Source: Angelakisella sp. (GTDB taxonomy: Bacteria; Bacillota; Clostridia; Oscillospirales; Ruminococcaceae). Taken from it: a stretch of 59,364 nt of DNA. The stretch spans positions 1 through 59,364 of the forward strand of contig JAHHSN010000007.1 of assembly GCA_020025195.1 (NCBI GenBank), read 5' to 3'. A program made the translations under genes and the position numbers. Positions 39,068 to 47,127 of the stretch are shown piece by piece; position 1 is the first letter of the stretch, and every line of letters starts with the position of its first letter. Below the pieces are notes generated by a model that was given only the letters and a program-made list of their open reading frames with translations, was not told the origin of the DNA and searched no databases.

Positions 39068-39943
39068 ATGTCGTGTCCTTGCAATCAGGCAAGAATTCCC
39101 GCATGCAATCTGGAAATCGACTACTCGACTGTTCTGGGTGAGCGGATTCTTCCTTTTCAGATATCTCTCAATTTGACCGACTCCAACCTCGATCCGTCTG
39201 CCGGCGAGAACCAGCGGTTCTGCTATGACGTTTTGGCTGTTGGGGAAGATATCCCGCTGGATGCTGATCTCAGCCATCTGGTGATTGGGATCTGTGACGA
39301 GATACCGGTCGAGGAGATCGTGAATATTACCGTCGTCATAAATGGTGTGGAACAGGACGTTGTATTTGGGGAAGGCGGCAATGTGGAATTGCGTACCGCC
39401 GAAAGGCCTGACCCACCCACCGGATGCACCGGCTTAAAATTTGACTTCCCGCTGGATAAAGTGTATGGGACCATGCGTATCTGCTTTGAATTGACAGTGG
39501 CCCGCGAGGTGGAGGGAATCGACGTCTGCCTGTTCGGCGGCAATACGACGGCAGAGGGGCTTAAAATCTGCGGTCCCACCTGTGAAAAGAAGAATCGGGG
39601 CTGCCCCGTGGTCGGATACCAGCGTTCCACCGTCTGCGTGCCGGTAACGGTGACCCCCTTTGCTCGCGTGGGTACGCCGGTCACGAGCTGCTGCGGCGAG
39701 GCTGTGGTAACGGCGGGGGAAGATTGTCCTCGGAACGGCGGGGTATGCCGCTTTACCATCCGGCAGCAGATTTGTGTTGCTGTTCCCGTGGAATTCGGCG
39801 CCCGGGCTGTGGCAGGAACGCCCAGTGTCCAGTGCGGCGAAGCCAGCAATAAGAATATCTGCACGGACTGCACCCCTGTCATCAGCGGGGCAGTGCACGA
39901 TAAAAAAGCGGAATTTCGCAGCCCATCCAATATCTTCGGATAA
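39068..39943 (+). CDS. Cysteine-rich repeat protein, possible spore-surface protein
   Basis: The 291-residue protein contains 20 Cys, starting with MSCPC and continuing evenly to the CTDC near the end. Two diverged repeats are visible in the C-terminal part: VCVPVTVTPFARVGTP then CCGEA, and ICVAVPVEFGARAVAGTP then CGEA. No signal peptide or membrane helix is present, and strands dominate. Cys-rich, strand-rich proteins without a signal are common in spore coats of Clostridia, and a sigma-K-like promoter lies upstream. I do not recognise a named family; coat location is inference. Confidence 0.75.
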   Translation: MSCPCNQARIPACNLEIDYSTVLGERILPFQISLNLTDSNLDPSAGENQRFCYDVLAVGEDIPLDADLSHLVIGICDEIPVEEIVNITVVINGVEQDVVFGEGGNVELRTAERPDPPTGCTGLKFDFPLDKVYGTMRICFELTVAREVEGIDVCLFGGNTTAEGLKICGPTCEKKNRGCPVVGYQRSTVCVPVTVTPFARVGTPVTSCCGEAVVTAGEDCPRNGGVCRFTIRQQICVAVPVEFGARAVAGTPSVQCGEASNKNICTDCTPVISGAVHDKKAEFRSPSNIFG

Positions 39944-39970
39944 ATCATTGGGAGACCCGTCAGCATATTA

Positions 39971-40000
39971 AAAACGGCAGTGGCTAAAACCACTGCCGTT
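39971..40000 (+). terminator. Hairpin after the Cys-rich gene
   Basis: AACGGCAGTGG pairs with CCACTGCCGTT around CTAAAA. The following ACTATA is a poor U-run, so it is a weak terminator. Confidence 0.65.
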
Positions 40001-40251
40001 ACTATATGGGCGAAATGTAATCATAGGGTTCCTGGAAATCATCCTTAATCCTGCTTATGAGTTGCCTTTCCTCAAACCGCAGGAACGGAAATACTGATGA
40101 GACTGTGGATTCCACACAGCACCGAGAGCAATGCGGAAAGCCCCAAGCGGGCCGCCTTTCTACATACCGAGGTGCCGGATTCTTGACGGCTCCCGCAAGT
40201 TATGGTACCATTTTTGCACCAGTATTTTCGCAGGAAAGGAAGTGTCATTCC
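40001..40251. other. Intergenic region with promoter of the next small gene
   Basis: Apart from the promoter (TTGACG at 40183, 17-base spacer, TACCAT at 40206), the stretch holds only a long upstream extension of the next frame that lacks coding character. Nothing else is supported here. Confidence 0.5.
40183..40211 (+). promoter_or_regulatory. Promoter of the 103-residue hypothetical gene
   Basis: TTGACG (40183-40188), a 17-base spacer and TACCAT (40206-40211) precede the ATG by 41 bases. Confidence 0.5.
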
Positions 40252-40563
40252 ATGAAAAATGCAGGATTTGTCGACCTTGATTTTTCCCTGTATTTTGAGC
40301 CGGAAGCCGGTATCAATACCCCTAAGGATTTTACTGAGGAGCTTACAGCTTGGGCCAAGCGGGAAGAAAAGCACCTGTGCATTCTGGAAGCAACTATGGA
40401 GCCGGTCATCATTCTGGACGGTGTAACCTATGTGTGCAGGCTGGCAGATCCGGAGGTCGCATCCCGGAAAAATTCTCTGTGGAAAGCCATCTGCAAGCGG
40501 GGTGTCACCCACTCTGTTGGGGGATTCCTGGGCTATAAATGGGTGTATCTCTATAAAAAATAA
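40252..40563 (+). CDS. Small hypothetical protein
   Basis: This 103-residue soluble protein has an acidic N-terminal half (GFVDLDFSLYFEPEAG) and a C-terminal half with VIILDGVTYVCRLADPE, ending in the aromatic GFLGYKWVYLYKK. No catalytic motif or membrane segment was seen. ATG 40252 is chosen because AAAGGAAG lies nine bases upstream; the frame extends to 40057 without support. It has its own promoter and terminator. Family not recognised. Confidence 0.7.
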   Translation: MKNAGFVDLDFSLYFEPEAGINTPKDFTEELTAWAKREEKHLCILEATMEPVIILDGVTYVCRLADPEVASRKNSLWKAICKRGVTHSVGGFLGYKWVYLYKK

Positions 40564-40570
40564 GTGCTGA

Positions 40571-40597
40571 AAACCCCGGCAAAAGTCCGGGGTTTTT
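40571..40597 (+). terminator. Terminator of the small hypothetical gene
   Basis: AACCCCGG pairs with CCGGGGTT around seven bases, followed by TTTG. Confidence 0.88.
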
Positions 40598-40683
40598 GTA
40601 TCCGGAATCCCCTTGTGAGGCGAGCAGTTCAAAAGGAGCCTTCTGGCGATGGGGGAGAAAGAAAATCACCTTTGCTATAAATG

Positions 40684-40716
40684 AAAAAAAGGAGTATCCA
40701 TTAAGGATACTCCTTT
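40684..40716 (-). terminator. Terminator of tRNA-Pro copy 2
   Basis: This is the mirror copy of the hairpin at 11446-11478 (AAAGGAGTATCC with GGATACTCCTTT), ending in seven U on the minus strand. Confidence 0.92.
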
Positions 40717-40791
40717 GGTCTGAGTGACTGGACTTGAACCAGCGGCCTCTACCACCCCAAGGTAGCGCGCTACCACCTGCGCCACACCCAG
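40716..40791 (-). tRNA. tRNA-Pro (anticodon GGG), copy 2
   Basis: This 76-base tRNA is identical to the copy at 11371-11446, with anticodon GGG, encoded CCA and the same terminator. It lies on the opposite strand 29 kb away and has its own promoter. Confidence 0.96.
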
Positions 40792-40804
40792 ATGCAACTC
40801 TGAT

Positions 40805-40833
40805 ATAATAACATATCAGAGAATAAAATGCAA
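40805..40833 (-). promoter_or_regulatory. Promoter of tRNA-Pro copy 2
   Basis: On the minus strand TTGCAT (40833-40828), a 17-base spacer and TATTAT (40810-40805). A TCTGATAT/ATATCAGA inverted repeat overlaps the -10 area. Confidence 0.65.
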
Positions 40834-40875
40834 GCCTTTTATGAGAAAAGTGGGAAATTTAGCCGAAAAACTTTT

Positions 40876-41319
40876 TCAGCCCTCCACCACAGCCTCCTCC
40901 AGAAGCATCCGGATACGGGGAATGGAGCTTTTCCAGTAGATTTTGGAAAGCTCGTCCCAGAGGTTCCAGACCGCGGGGCCGACATGGCTCATCAGCCGGT
41001 CGATCTCCTTAAAGTCATCCCGCACCTTGGCGGTGATGATGAACTGGCCCGCCTCGTTCTGAGGCAGCTTATTGAGTCTTTCGATGAGGGAGAGGCTCTC
41101 GTGATAACGGTCGGTCACGTCGGAGAGGAGCTCTGCCCAGGACATATCCTTCGGTACGTCAAGATTGGTATAGTAGTAGGCGATGCGTGTCGCCTGATTC
41201 TGCGTGAGCTTGCTGCAATACTTAATGAACGCCGGCGAAAGCTCGTCAAACTGAAAATCATTGGTGCCCTTACCGGAAGGGACGCGGACGAGATATTTTT
41301 TTGTGTTTTTTGTGGCCAT
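40876..41319 (-). CDS. Helical hypothetical protein (147 aa)
   Basis: The protein is soluble and mostly helical. Distinctive stretches are YLVRVPSGKGTNDFQFDELSP at the N-terminus, NQATRIAYYYTNLDVPKDMSW, and a C-terminal VGPAVWNLWDELSKIYWKSS. No zinc, nucleotide or DNA-binding motif is clear. It has its own TTGAAT/TATAAT promoter and stands alone between the tRNA-Pro and rmuC. I do not recognise the family. Confidence 0.78.
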   Translation of the reverse strand: MATKNTKKYLVRVPSGKGTNDFQFDELSPAFIKYCSKLTQNQATRIAYYYTNLDVPKDMSWAELLSDVTDRYHESLSLIERLNKLPQNEAGQFIITAKVRDDFKEIDRLMSHVGPAVWNLWDELSKIYWKSSIPRIRMLLEEAVVEG

Positions 41320-41351
41320 TGGTTTTCCCTTTCTTTTGTGTTACTTGTTTT

Positions 41352-41380
41352 ATTATAATGGCTTTTCCCGCCGAATTCAA
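41352..41380 (-). promoter_or_regulatory. Promoter of the 147-residue hypothetical gene
   Basis: On the minus strand TTGAAT (41380-41375), a 17-base spacer and TATAAT (41357-41352). Confidence 0.75.
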
Positions 41381-41439
41381 TCATTCCCGGAAAAGAGGAG
41401 GGAAAGTTCCCGAAAAACGGATGCCGAACGGCCCCTTCT

Positions 41440-41448
41440 GTGATATAA
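41440..41448 (+). promoter_or_regulatory. Extended -10 promoter of rmuC
   Basis: TGATATAAT reads TG-N-TATAAT, about 40 bases before the start; no clear -35. Confidence 0.5.
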
Positions 41449-41487
41449 TAAAGAACAAATGGTTGCGCAGAAAGGAGCGCCGGTCCT

Positions 41488-42831
41488 ATGGAAAACCTTA
41501 TTTATATTCTACTGGCGGTTTCCGCTGTCCTTTTGGTCCTTGTCATCGTGCTTTTGGCGCGGGTCTATAAAAAGGATGACAGCGAGCTGCTCCTCCGTCT
41601 GGAGCAGGTCCGGGCGGATCTCATCCGGAGTCAGACCGCCGAGCGGGAGGAGACCACCCGCCGGGTACAGGAAAATATTCTGCAGCTGGGCGGCTTTCTC
41701 CGCAAGGAGCAAACCCGGCAGATCGAGGAGGCGGGACGTCACACCGGCGAGCAGACCGCCGCCCTCCGGGAAAGTGTGGGACAGCATTTGCAGCAGCTGG
41801 AACGGCGCTTCGCCGGCTTTTCCGCCGATACCGACCGCCGCCTTGAAAGCATCCGGCTCTCGGTGGAAAAGAACCTCGGGGACATCCGGGAGGACAACAG
41901 CCGCAAGCTGGAGGAAATGCGCCTTGTGGTGGATGAAAAGCTCCAGAAGACCATTAATGAGCGTATGACCGAGTCCTTTAAGCTGGTGAACGACCGTCTG
42001 GAGCAGGTCTATAAGGGACTGGGGGAGATGCAGACCCTTGCGGAAGGGGTGGGCGACCTGAAAAAGGTGCTCTCCAACGTCAAGACCCGCGGCATTCTGG
42101 GCGAGATCCAGCTGGGGGCAATCTTAGAAGATATCCTGACGCCGGAGCAGTATGATAAGAACATTGCGACGGTGCCGGGAAGCCGCAATGTGGTGGAATA
42201 CGCCGTCAAGATCCCTGTGGAGAACGGGGAGTTTATCTATCTTCCCATCGATGCGAAATTCCCGGGGGACAGCTACATAGCACTCCGGGACGCCTACGAT
42301 ACCGGCTCCCCCGAGGAAATTCAGGGAGCACTGTGCCGTCTCACCGCCACCATCCGTTCGGAGGCCAAGGATATTCACGATAAATACATTGCCCCGCCCC
42401 ATACCACCGATTTCGGCATCCTGTTTCTCCCCGTGGAGGGACTTTACGCCGAAGTAGTGAGCCGGGGTATGGTGGAAAGCCTTCAGCGGGAATTCCGGGT
42501 GAATATTGCAGGCCCAAGCACCATGGCGGCCCTCCTTAATTCCCTCCAGATGAGCTTTAAGACCATTGCCATCCAGAAGCGGAGCGGTGAAGTCTGGAAC
42601 GTTCTCGGCGCCGTCAAGAACGAGTTTGATAAATTTTCCGATGCGCTTGGACAGACACAGCTCCGGCTGGAGCAGGCGACCCGGGAGCTGGATCAGCTGG
42701 TGGGCGTCCGCACCCGCCAAATGCAGAGAAAGCTGCGGGACGTCGAAAGTCTGACTGACAGGGAAGCCGCCGTCGTGTTCCCGAAGATTTCGGGCGGCGA
42801 TGATACGATATTTGAGGAGGAAGAACCATGA
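41488..42831 (+). CDS. rmuC: DNA recombination protein RmuC
   Basis: RmuC limits recombination at inverted repeats and stalled forks, and is thought to be a membrane-anchored nuclease-like protein. The 447 residues show an N-terminal membrane helix (IYILLAVSAVLLVLVIVLLA), a long coiled coil to ~residue 190 (EQVRADLIRSQTAEREETTRR and onward), and the conserved RmuC core: KTRGILGEIQLGAILEDIL, VEYAVKIP, IDAKFPGDSYIAL and FGILFLPVEGLYAEVV. The DAK of IDAKFPGD fits the restriction-nuclease-like site. It overlaps the following small gene by four bases. Confidence 0.94.
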   Translation: MENLIYILLAVSAVLLVLVIVLLARVYKKDDSELLLRLEQVRADLIRSQTAEREETTRRVQENILQLGGFLRKEQTRQIEEAGRHTGEQTAALRESVGQHLQQLERRFAGFSADTDRRLESIRLSVEKNLGDIREDNSRKLEEMRLVVDEKLQKTINERMTESFKLVNDRLEQVYKGLGEMQTLAEGVGDLKKVLSNVKTRGILGEIQLGAILEDILTPEQYDKNIATVPGSRNVVEYAVKIPVENGEFIYLPIDAKFPGDSYIALRDAYDTGSPEEIQGALCRLTATIRSEAKDIHDKYIAPPHTTDFGILFLPVEGLYAEVVSRGMVESLQREFRVNIAGPSTMAALLNSLQMSFKTIAIQKRSGEVWNVLGAVKNEFDKFSDALGQTQLRLEQATRELDQLVGVRTRQMQRKLRDVESLTDREAAVVFPKISGGDDTIFEEEEP

Positions 42832-43139
42832 AACGGGAAGAACTGGAACGCCGCTTTGAGGCAGAGCTTATAAGAAATCTGGAGAAAGCCGCCGCCCTTT
42901 CGGAGGGCACGTGCGAGCCTTTTAAGGCTGCGATAGAAAAAAGGGGAGGGGTTTCCTATGTCAAGGAGCTTCTCCGCCGCGGGGAAGAGTCTCCCTTTTG
43001 GGAGGCGCTCAAAGAAAAGCAAGCCCTGAAATATAGCGCCGAGGCGCTTCTTACCGCGTCCCGCTACGCCGAACTCTTCAGCGACCGAGAGGCGGATATT
43101 GGGTTTTCGCGGCTCTGCGAGGCAGATTTTTTTGGCTGA
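42828..43139 (+). CDS. Small helical hypothetical protein co-transcribed with rmuC
   Basis: The 103-residue protein starts in the ATGA overlap with rmuC. It is charged and helical throughout (REELERRFEAELIRNLEKAA, GVSYVKELLRRGEESPFW), without Cys clusters or membrane helix. Coupled translation suggests a partner role for RmuC, but this is context only. Family not recognised. Confidence 0.78.
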   Translation: MKREELERRFEAELIRNLEKAAALSEGTCEPFKAAIEKRGGVSYVKELLRRGEESPFWEALKEKQALKYSAEALLTASRYAELFSDREADIGFSRLCEADFFG

Positions 43140-43143
43140 AGCC

Positions 43144-43172
43144 TTGTAAATCGCGTATGGCTTCGTTATAAT
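43144..43172 (+). promoter_or_regulatory. Promoter of the ACT/PFL operon
   Basis: TTGTAA (43144-43149), a 17-base spacer and TATAAT (43167-43172) lie 36 bases before the ACT gene. Confidence 0.75.
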
Positions 43173-43208
43173 GAGTTAATATGCTAAAATGCTTTAGGAG
43201 GACATACC

Positions 43209-43478
43209 ATGAAGGCAATCGTTTCGGTAATCGGCAAGGATCATGTTGGGATCATTGCTGCTGTCTGCGGCCTTTTGAGCCGTCTCAACATCAACATTTT
43301 GGATATCGCCCAGACCATTCTGCAGGATAACTTCACCATGACCATGCTGGTGGACCTCTCCAAGTGTGAGGATTCCTTTGAGCAGGTTTCCGCGGCACTG
43401 CAGGAGTACGCCGAACAGGACGGGCTCTCCATCCGCATCCAGCGGGAGGATATCTTTAACGCCATGCATCGTATTTAA
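43209..43478 (+). CDS. ACT domain protein (UPF0237 family)
   Basis: This 89-residue protein is a single ACT domain: AIVSVIGKDHVGIIAAVCGLLSRLNINILDIAQTI, then MLVDLSKCEDSF. ACT domains bind amino acids or other small ligands as dimers. The family nearly always sits upstream of the PFL/DUF711 gene, as here (12 bases apart), so the two likely act together, with ACT as a regulator. The ligand is unknown. Confidence 0.93.
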   Translation: MKAIVSVIGKDHVGIIAAVCGLLSRLNINILDIAQTILQDNFTMTMLVDLSKCEDSFEQVSAALQEYAEQDGLSIRIQREDIFNAMHRI

Positions 43479-43490
43479 GGAGCCGGAATT

Positions 43491-44849
43491 ATGTTACATC
43501 AAAATGAAATCACCGAGACCCTCAATATGATCGACCAGCAGCACCTTGATATCCGCACCATCACGATGGGCATTTCTCTTCTTGACTGCGCCCATCCGGA
43601 GATCAAGGTCTGTGCCGACAAGATCTATGATAAAATCTGTCGCAAGGCGGGCAATCTCGTCAAGACCGGTGCGATGATCGAGGGAGAGTTCGGGATCCCC
43701 ATTGTCAATAAGCGGGTCTCTGTGACCCCTATTTCCATGGTGGCGGCCGCCTGCAAGGAGGCCAACTACACCCCCATCGCCATGGCACTTGACCGTGCGG
43801 CGAAGGAGATCGGTATCGATTTTCTCGGCGGCTTTTCCGCTCTGGTGCAGAAGGGCTTCACCGAAAGTGACCGCCGCCTCATCGAAAGCATCCCCGAAGC
43901 GCTTGCTTCCACCAGCTTTATGTGCAGCAGTGTCAATGTGGGCAGCACCAAGGCCGGCATCAATATGGATGCGGTGCGCCTGATGGGTGAGACCGTCAAA
44001 AAGGCTGCTGCTTTGACGGCAGAGACGGGCGGCATGGGCTGTGCCAAGCTCGTCATCTTCTGCAACGCGGTGGAGGACAACCCCTTCATGGCGGGCGCCT
44101 TCCACGGTCCCGGCGAGCCGGAGTGCGCCATCAATGTCGGCGTTTCCGGCCCTGGCGTGGTGTACCACGCACTGCAGCAGGTCAAGGGTCAGCCCTTTGA
44201 CGTCGTTGCCGACACCATCAAGCAGACCGCCTTTAAGATTACCCGCATGGGTCAGCTGGTGGCGGGAGAGGCGTCCCGTCGTCTCGGCGTGCCCTTCGGC
44301 ATCGTTGATCTTTCCCTTGCGCCCACCCCCACCATCGGTGACAGCGTCGCCGACATTCTGGAGGAAATGGGTCTGGAGTCGGTTGGTACCCACGGCACCA
44401 CTGCGGCGCTCGGCATGCTGAATGACGCTGTCAAGAAGGGCGGCATCATGGCTTCCAGCCGGGTCGGCGGACTGTCCGGCGCCTTTATTCCCGTGAGTGA
44501 GGACGCCGGCATGATCGCGGCGGCAGAGCGCGGAGACCTTTGTCTGGATAAGCTGGAGGCCATGACCTGTGTCTGCTCGGTTGGCCTTGATATGATTGCC
44601 ATCCCAGGAGACACCTCCGCCGAGACCATCTCCGCCATCATTGCGGATGAGGCGGCGATCGGTATGATCAATCAGAAGACCACCGCGGTGCGTGTCATTC
44701 CCGTGCCCGGCAAGACGGTCGGGGAATATGTGGACTTCGGCGGGCTTTTAGGCCGCGCACCCATCATTCCCGTCCATGAGAAAAAATCCGATCTCTTTGT
44801 GCAGCGGGGCGGCCATATCCCGGCTCCCATCCACAGCCTGAGAAACTGA
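43491..44849 (+). CDS. PFL family protein (UPF0210/DUF711)
   Basis: The 452-residue cytosolic protein matches UPF0210 over its full length: ITMGISLLDCAHPE, VNKRVSVTPISMVAAAC, FLGGFSALVQKG, VNVGSTKAGINMDAV, FHGPGEPECAINVGVSGPGVV and the final LLGRAPIIPVH. The fold is related to glycyl-radical enzymes, hence the PFL name, but no glycyl-radical motif of the active kind is seen. It ends in a terminator. Biochemical role is unknown. Confidence 0.93.
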   Translation: MLHQNEITETLNMIDQQHLDIRTITMGISLLDCAHPEIKVCADKIYDKICRKAGNLVKTGAMIEGEFGIPIVNKRVSVTPISMVAAACKEANYTPIAMALDRAAKEIGIDFLGGFSALVQKGFTESDRRLIESIPEALASTSFMCSSVNVGSTKAGINMDAVRLMGETVKKAAALTAETGGMGCAKLVIFCNAVEDNPFMAGAFHGPGEPECAINVGVSGPGVVYHALQQVKGQPFDVVADTIKQTAFKITRMGQLVAGEASRRLGVPFGIVDLSLAPTPTIGDSVADILEEMGLESVGTHGTTAALGMLNDAVKKGGIMASSRVGGLSGAFIPVSEDAGMIAAAERGDLCLDKLEAMTCVCSVGLDMIAIPGDTSAETISAIIADEAAIGMINQKTTAVRVIPVPGKTVGEYVDFGGLLGRAPIIPVHEKKSDLFVQRGGHIPAPIHSLRN

Positions 44850-44856
44850 ATTCCTT

Positions 44857-44896
44857 CCCCCGAGGGCCCTTTTGCGTGGCTTCTCGGGGGTTTTTC
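44857..44896 (+). terminator. Terminator of the ACT/PFL operon
   Basis: CCCCCGAG (44857-44864) pairs with CTCGGGGG (44883-44890), followed by TTTTTC. Confidence 0.88.
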
Positions 44897-44928
44897 ATGC
44901 TATCGCTTGCGGAGGATGCAGCAAAGTG

Positions 44929-44956
44929 TTACAATACTAGATTGTAATAGTATATT
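44929..44956 (+). promoter_or_regulatory. Operator palindrome over the metallochaperone promoter
   Basis: TTACAAT-ACTAG-ATTGTAA (44929-44947) is a perfect seven-base inverted repeat. TTACAA also serves as -35, 16 bases before TATATT (44951-44956). A repressor bound here would block polymerase. Given the zinc-type genes downstream, a Zur-like metalloregulator is a candidate; the site does not match a known box exactly. Confidence 0.6.
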
Positions 44957-44981
44957 TTCTTTGGGAAGGGAAGGCATACCT

Positions 44982-46055
44982 ATGACTAAAATTGATATTT
45001 TTTCCGGTTTTCTGGGCGCCGGCAAGACGACGCTCATCAAGAAGCTGATAGAGGAGGCCTATAAGGGCGAAAAGCTGGTCCTCATCGAAAATGAATTCGG
45101 GGAGATCGGTGTGGATGGCGGTTTCCTGCAGGACGCTGGCATCGAGGTCACCGAGATGAACAGCGGCTGCATCTGCTGCAGTCTGGTCGGCGATTTTGGT
45201 AAGGCGCTTCGTAAGGTGCTGGAGGAGTACCACCCCGACCGCATCCTCATCGAGCCATCCGGCGTCGGCAAGCTCAGCGACGTCATCAAGGCGGTTCAGG
45301 ATATCCACGCGGAGGGCGCTGTGCTGAACGGCTTCATCACTGTGGTGGACGCCACCAAAGCCAAAATGTATATGAAAAACTTCGGTGAGTTCTTCAATAA
45401 TCAGGTGGAGCACGCGAGTGCCATTCTGCTGAGCCGCACCGCCGGCATGGCAGAGGAGAAGCTCTCTGCCTGCACGGCTTTGCTCCGGGAAAAGAACCCC
45501 ACCGCGACCATCGTCACCACCCCCTGGGACGAGCTTTCCGGCGCCCAGCTGCTGGACGTTCTGGAGCGCCGGGATACCCTGGAGGCGGCGCTGGAGGAGC
45601 TGGCGGCGGAGCAGGAGCATCATCATGAGCATGACGAGGACTGCGACTGCGGCTGCCACGACCATGACCATCATCATGACCACGACCACGAGCATGAGCA
45701 TCATCACGACCACGACCATGAGCATGACGAGGACTGTGAGTGCGGCTGCCATGACCACGACCATCATCACCATCATCATGCCGATGAGGTGTTCACCAGC
45801 TGGGGAAAGGAGACCTCCCATGCCTACACCGCCGAGGAGATTTCCGCGATGCTGACCGCGCTGGACAGCGGCCAATACGGAGAAGTGCTCCGGGCTAAGG
45901 GCATCGTCGCGGGGAAGGACGGCAGCTGGATCCACTTTGACCATGTTCCCGGTGAGCAGGATATCAGAACCGGCGCCGCCGGCGTTACCGGGCGCTTCTG
46001 CGTCATTGGCTCCAAGCTCCGCGAAGAGGAGCTTGCCCAGCTGTTCCTTGTCTAA
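44982..46055 (+). CDS. His-rich G3E GTPase (CobW/COG0523 metallochaperone)
   Basis: G3E GTPases deliver metal ions to client proteins. The 357-residue chain begins with the P-loop FLGAGKTT (residues 10-17) and has the metal-binding GCICC (Cys63, Cys65, Cys66) and the guanine-adjacent VVDATKAKMY. Residues ~211-266 are an extraordinary linker of His, Asp, Glu with two copies of a CDCGC/CECGC unit, clearly a metal store or sensor. The C-terminal CobW_C domain follows (EVFTSWGKETSHAYTAEE). ATG 44982 follows GGGAAGGGAAGG. Zinc is the most likely metal because COG0523 proteins with such regions are usually zinc-linked; others are possible. Confidence 0.93.
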   Translation: MTKIDIFSGFLGAGKTTLIKKLIEEAYKGEKLVLIENEFGEIGVDGGFLQDAGIEVTEMNSGCICCSLVGDFGKALRKVLEEYHPDRILIEPSGVGKLSDVIKAVQDIHAEGAVLNGFITVVDATKAKMYMKNFGEFFNNQVEHASAILLSRTAGMAEEKLSACTALLREKNPTATIVTTPWDELSGAQLLDVLERRDTLEAALEELAAEQEHHHEHDEDCDCGCHDHDHHHDHDHEHEHHHDHDHEHDEDCECGCHDHDHHHHHHADEVFTSWGKETSHAYTAEEISAMLTALDSGQYGEVLRAKGIVAGKDGSWIHFDHVPGEQDIRTGAAGVTGRFCVIGSKLREEELAQLFLV

Positions 46056-46075
46056 AAGGAAAGGGGGACTCTGTC

Positions 46076-47029
46076 TTGGCAAAACCTGTTGAGATCCCGG
46101 TATATCTCTTTACCGGCTTTCTGGAGAGCGGCAAAACCAAATTTATTCAGGATACCTTTAAGGATAAGCGCTTTAATTCCGGGGAGCACACCCTGCTGGT
46201 CCTCTGCGAGGAGGGCGTTGAGGAATACGATACCGATCACCCCATGATGGAAAACGTCCATATCCTCCCCATTGAGAACGAGGAGGACCTCACCGCCGAA
46301 AAGCTGGGAGAGTGGCAGAAGATCCACCGGGTGGATCGCGTTGTCATTGAATATAACGGAATGTGGATGCTCCAGAACCTCTATGACAATATGCCCGCCG
46401 GCTGGATGGTCTATCAGGAGGTCATGATGGCGGACTACAACACCTTCCTCTCCTATAACCGCAATATGCGCCAGCTCATGTATGATAAGCTGCAGAGCTG
46501 TGAGATGGTCATGCTGAACCGCGCGCCGGTCGGCTGTGACAAGATGGAGATCCACAAGGTGGTGCGGGGAGTCAGCCGCGGAACCGATATCGGCTATGAC
46601 TATGTGGACGGCTCCTTTGACTACGACGAGATCGAGGACCCCCTGCCCTTCGATCTGGACGCGCCGGTGGTGGAAATTAAGGACGAGGACTATGCCCTCT
46701 GGTATCGTGACCTCACCGAGGATCTTAAAAAATACGAGGGCAAGACGGTGCGCTTCAAGGGCCGCGCCGTAACCAAGCACAAATCCCTTCGGAACTGCTT
46801 TATTCTGGGGCGTCACGTCATGACCTGCTGCGAGGCGGACATCACCTTTATGGGTCTTGCCTGCGTGGGCTATGACGCCGGCAAGCTCCAGAACGGGGAG
46901 TGGTACACCGTTACCGCTAAGATCAAAATCGAATACCACAGCGTCTATGGCAGAAAAGGCCCCGTCCTTCATGTCACGGAGGTTACCAAGGAGGAAGCGC
47001 CCCAGCAGGAGCTTGCAACCTTCTATTAA
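46076..47029 (+). CDS. Second CobW-like P-loop protein with TIGR03943-like C-terminus
   Basis: The 317-residue protein has VYLFTGFLESGKTKFIQ (P-loop variant GFLESGKT), a G3E-like N-terminal half, but no CxCC motif. The C-terminal ~100 residues (VRFKGRAVTKHKSLRNCFILGRHVMTCCEADITF) look like the TIGR03943/DUF1980 domain, usually found beside predicted metal-transport permeases. TTG at 46076 follows AAAGGGGGA, 21 bases after the first GTPase. The pair probably acts together in metal (zinc) delivery or low-metal adaptation. Loss of the CxCC suggests a changed role. Confidence 0.82.
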   Translation: MAKPVEIPVYLFTGFLESGKTKFIQDTFKDKRFNSGEHTLLVLCEEGVEEYDTDHPMMENVHILPIENEEDLTAEKLGEWQKIHRVDRVVIEYNGMWMLQNLYDNMPAGWMVYQEVMMADYNTFLSYNRNMRQLMYDKLQSCEMVMLNRAPVGCDKMEIHKVVRGVSRGTDIGYDYVDGSFDYDEIEDPLPFDLDAPVVEIKDEDYALWYRDLTEDLKKYEGKTVRFKGRAVTKHKSLRNCFILGRHVMTCCEADITFMGLACVGYDAGKLQNGEWYTVTAKIKIEYHSVYGRKGPVLHVTEVTKEEAPQQELATFY

Positions 47030-47039
47030 AAGAAAAATG

Positions 47040-47069
47040 AGCCGTGGGTTACCCGCGGCTTTTCTTTTT
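47040..47069 (+). terminator. Terminator of the metallochaperone pair
   Basis: AGCCGTGGG pairs with CCCGCGGCT (one G-U) around TTA, followed by TTTCTTTTT. Confidence 0.85.
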
Positions 47070-47127
47070 GTATAGCGGCGGCGTCTTTTTGCCATACTCT
47101 CCTCAAAGAGAAAAGGAGGAAATCTGA

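Noticed and set aside
45615..45785. Simple repeat array (CAT/CAC/GAC) as a stand-alone element
   Set aside because: It lies in frame inside the GTPase and encodes the metal-binding linker; it is not a separate repeat element.
44937..46082. A minus-strand frame rich in Val, Met and Ala over the His-rich GTPase
   Set aside because: It is the reverse reading of CAT/CAC/GAC repeats in the His-rich linker; the GTPase motifs on the plus strand decide.
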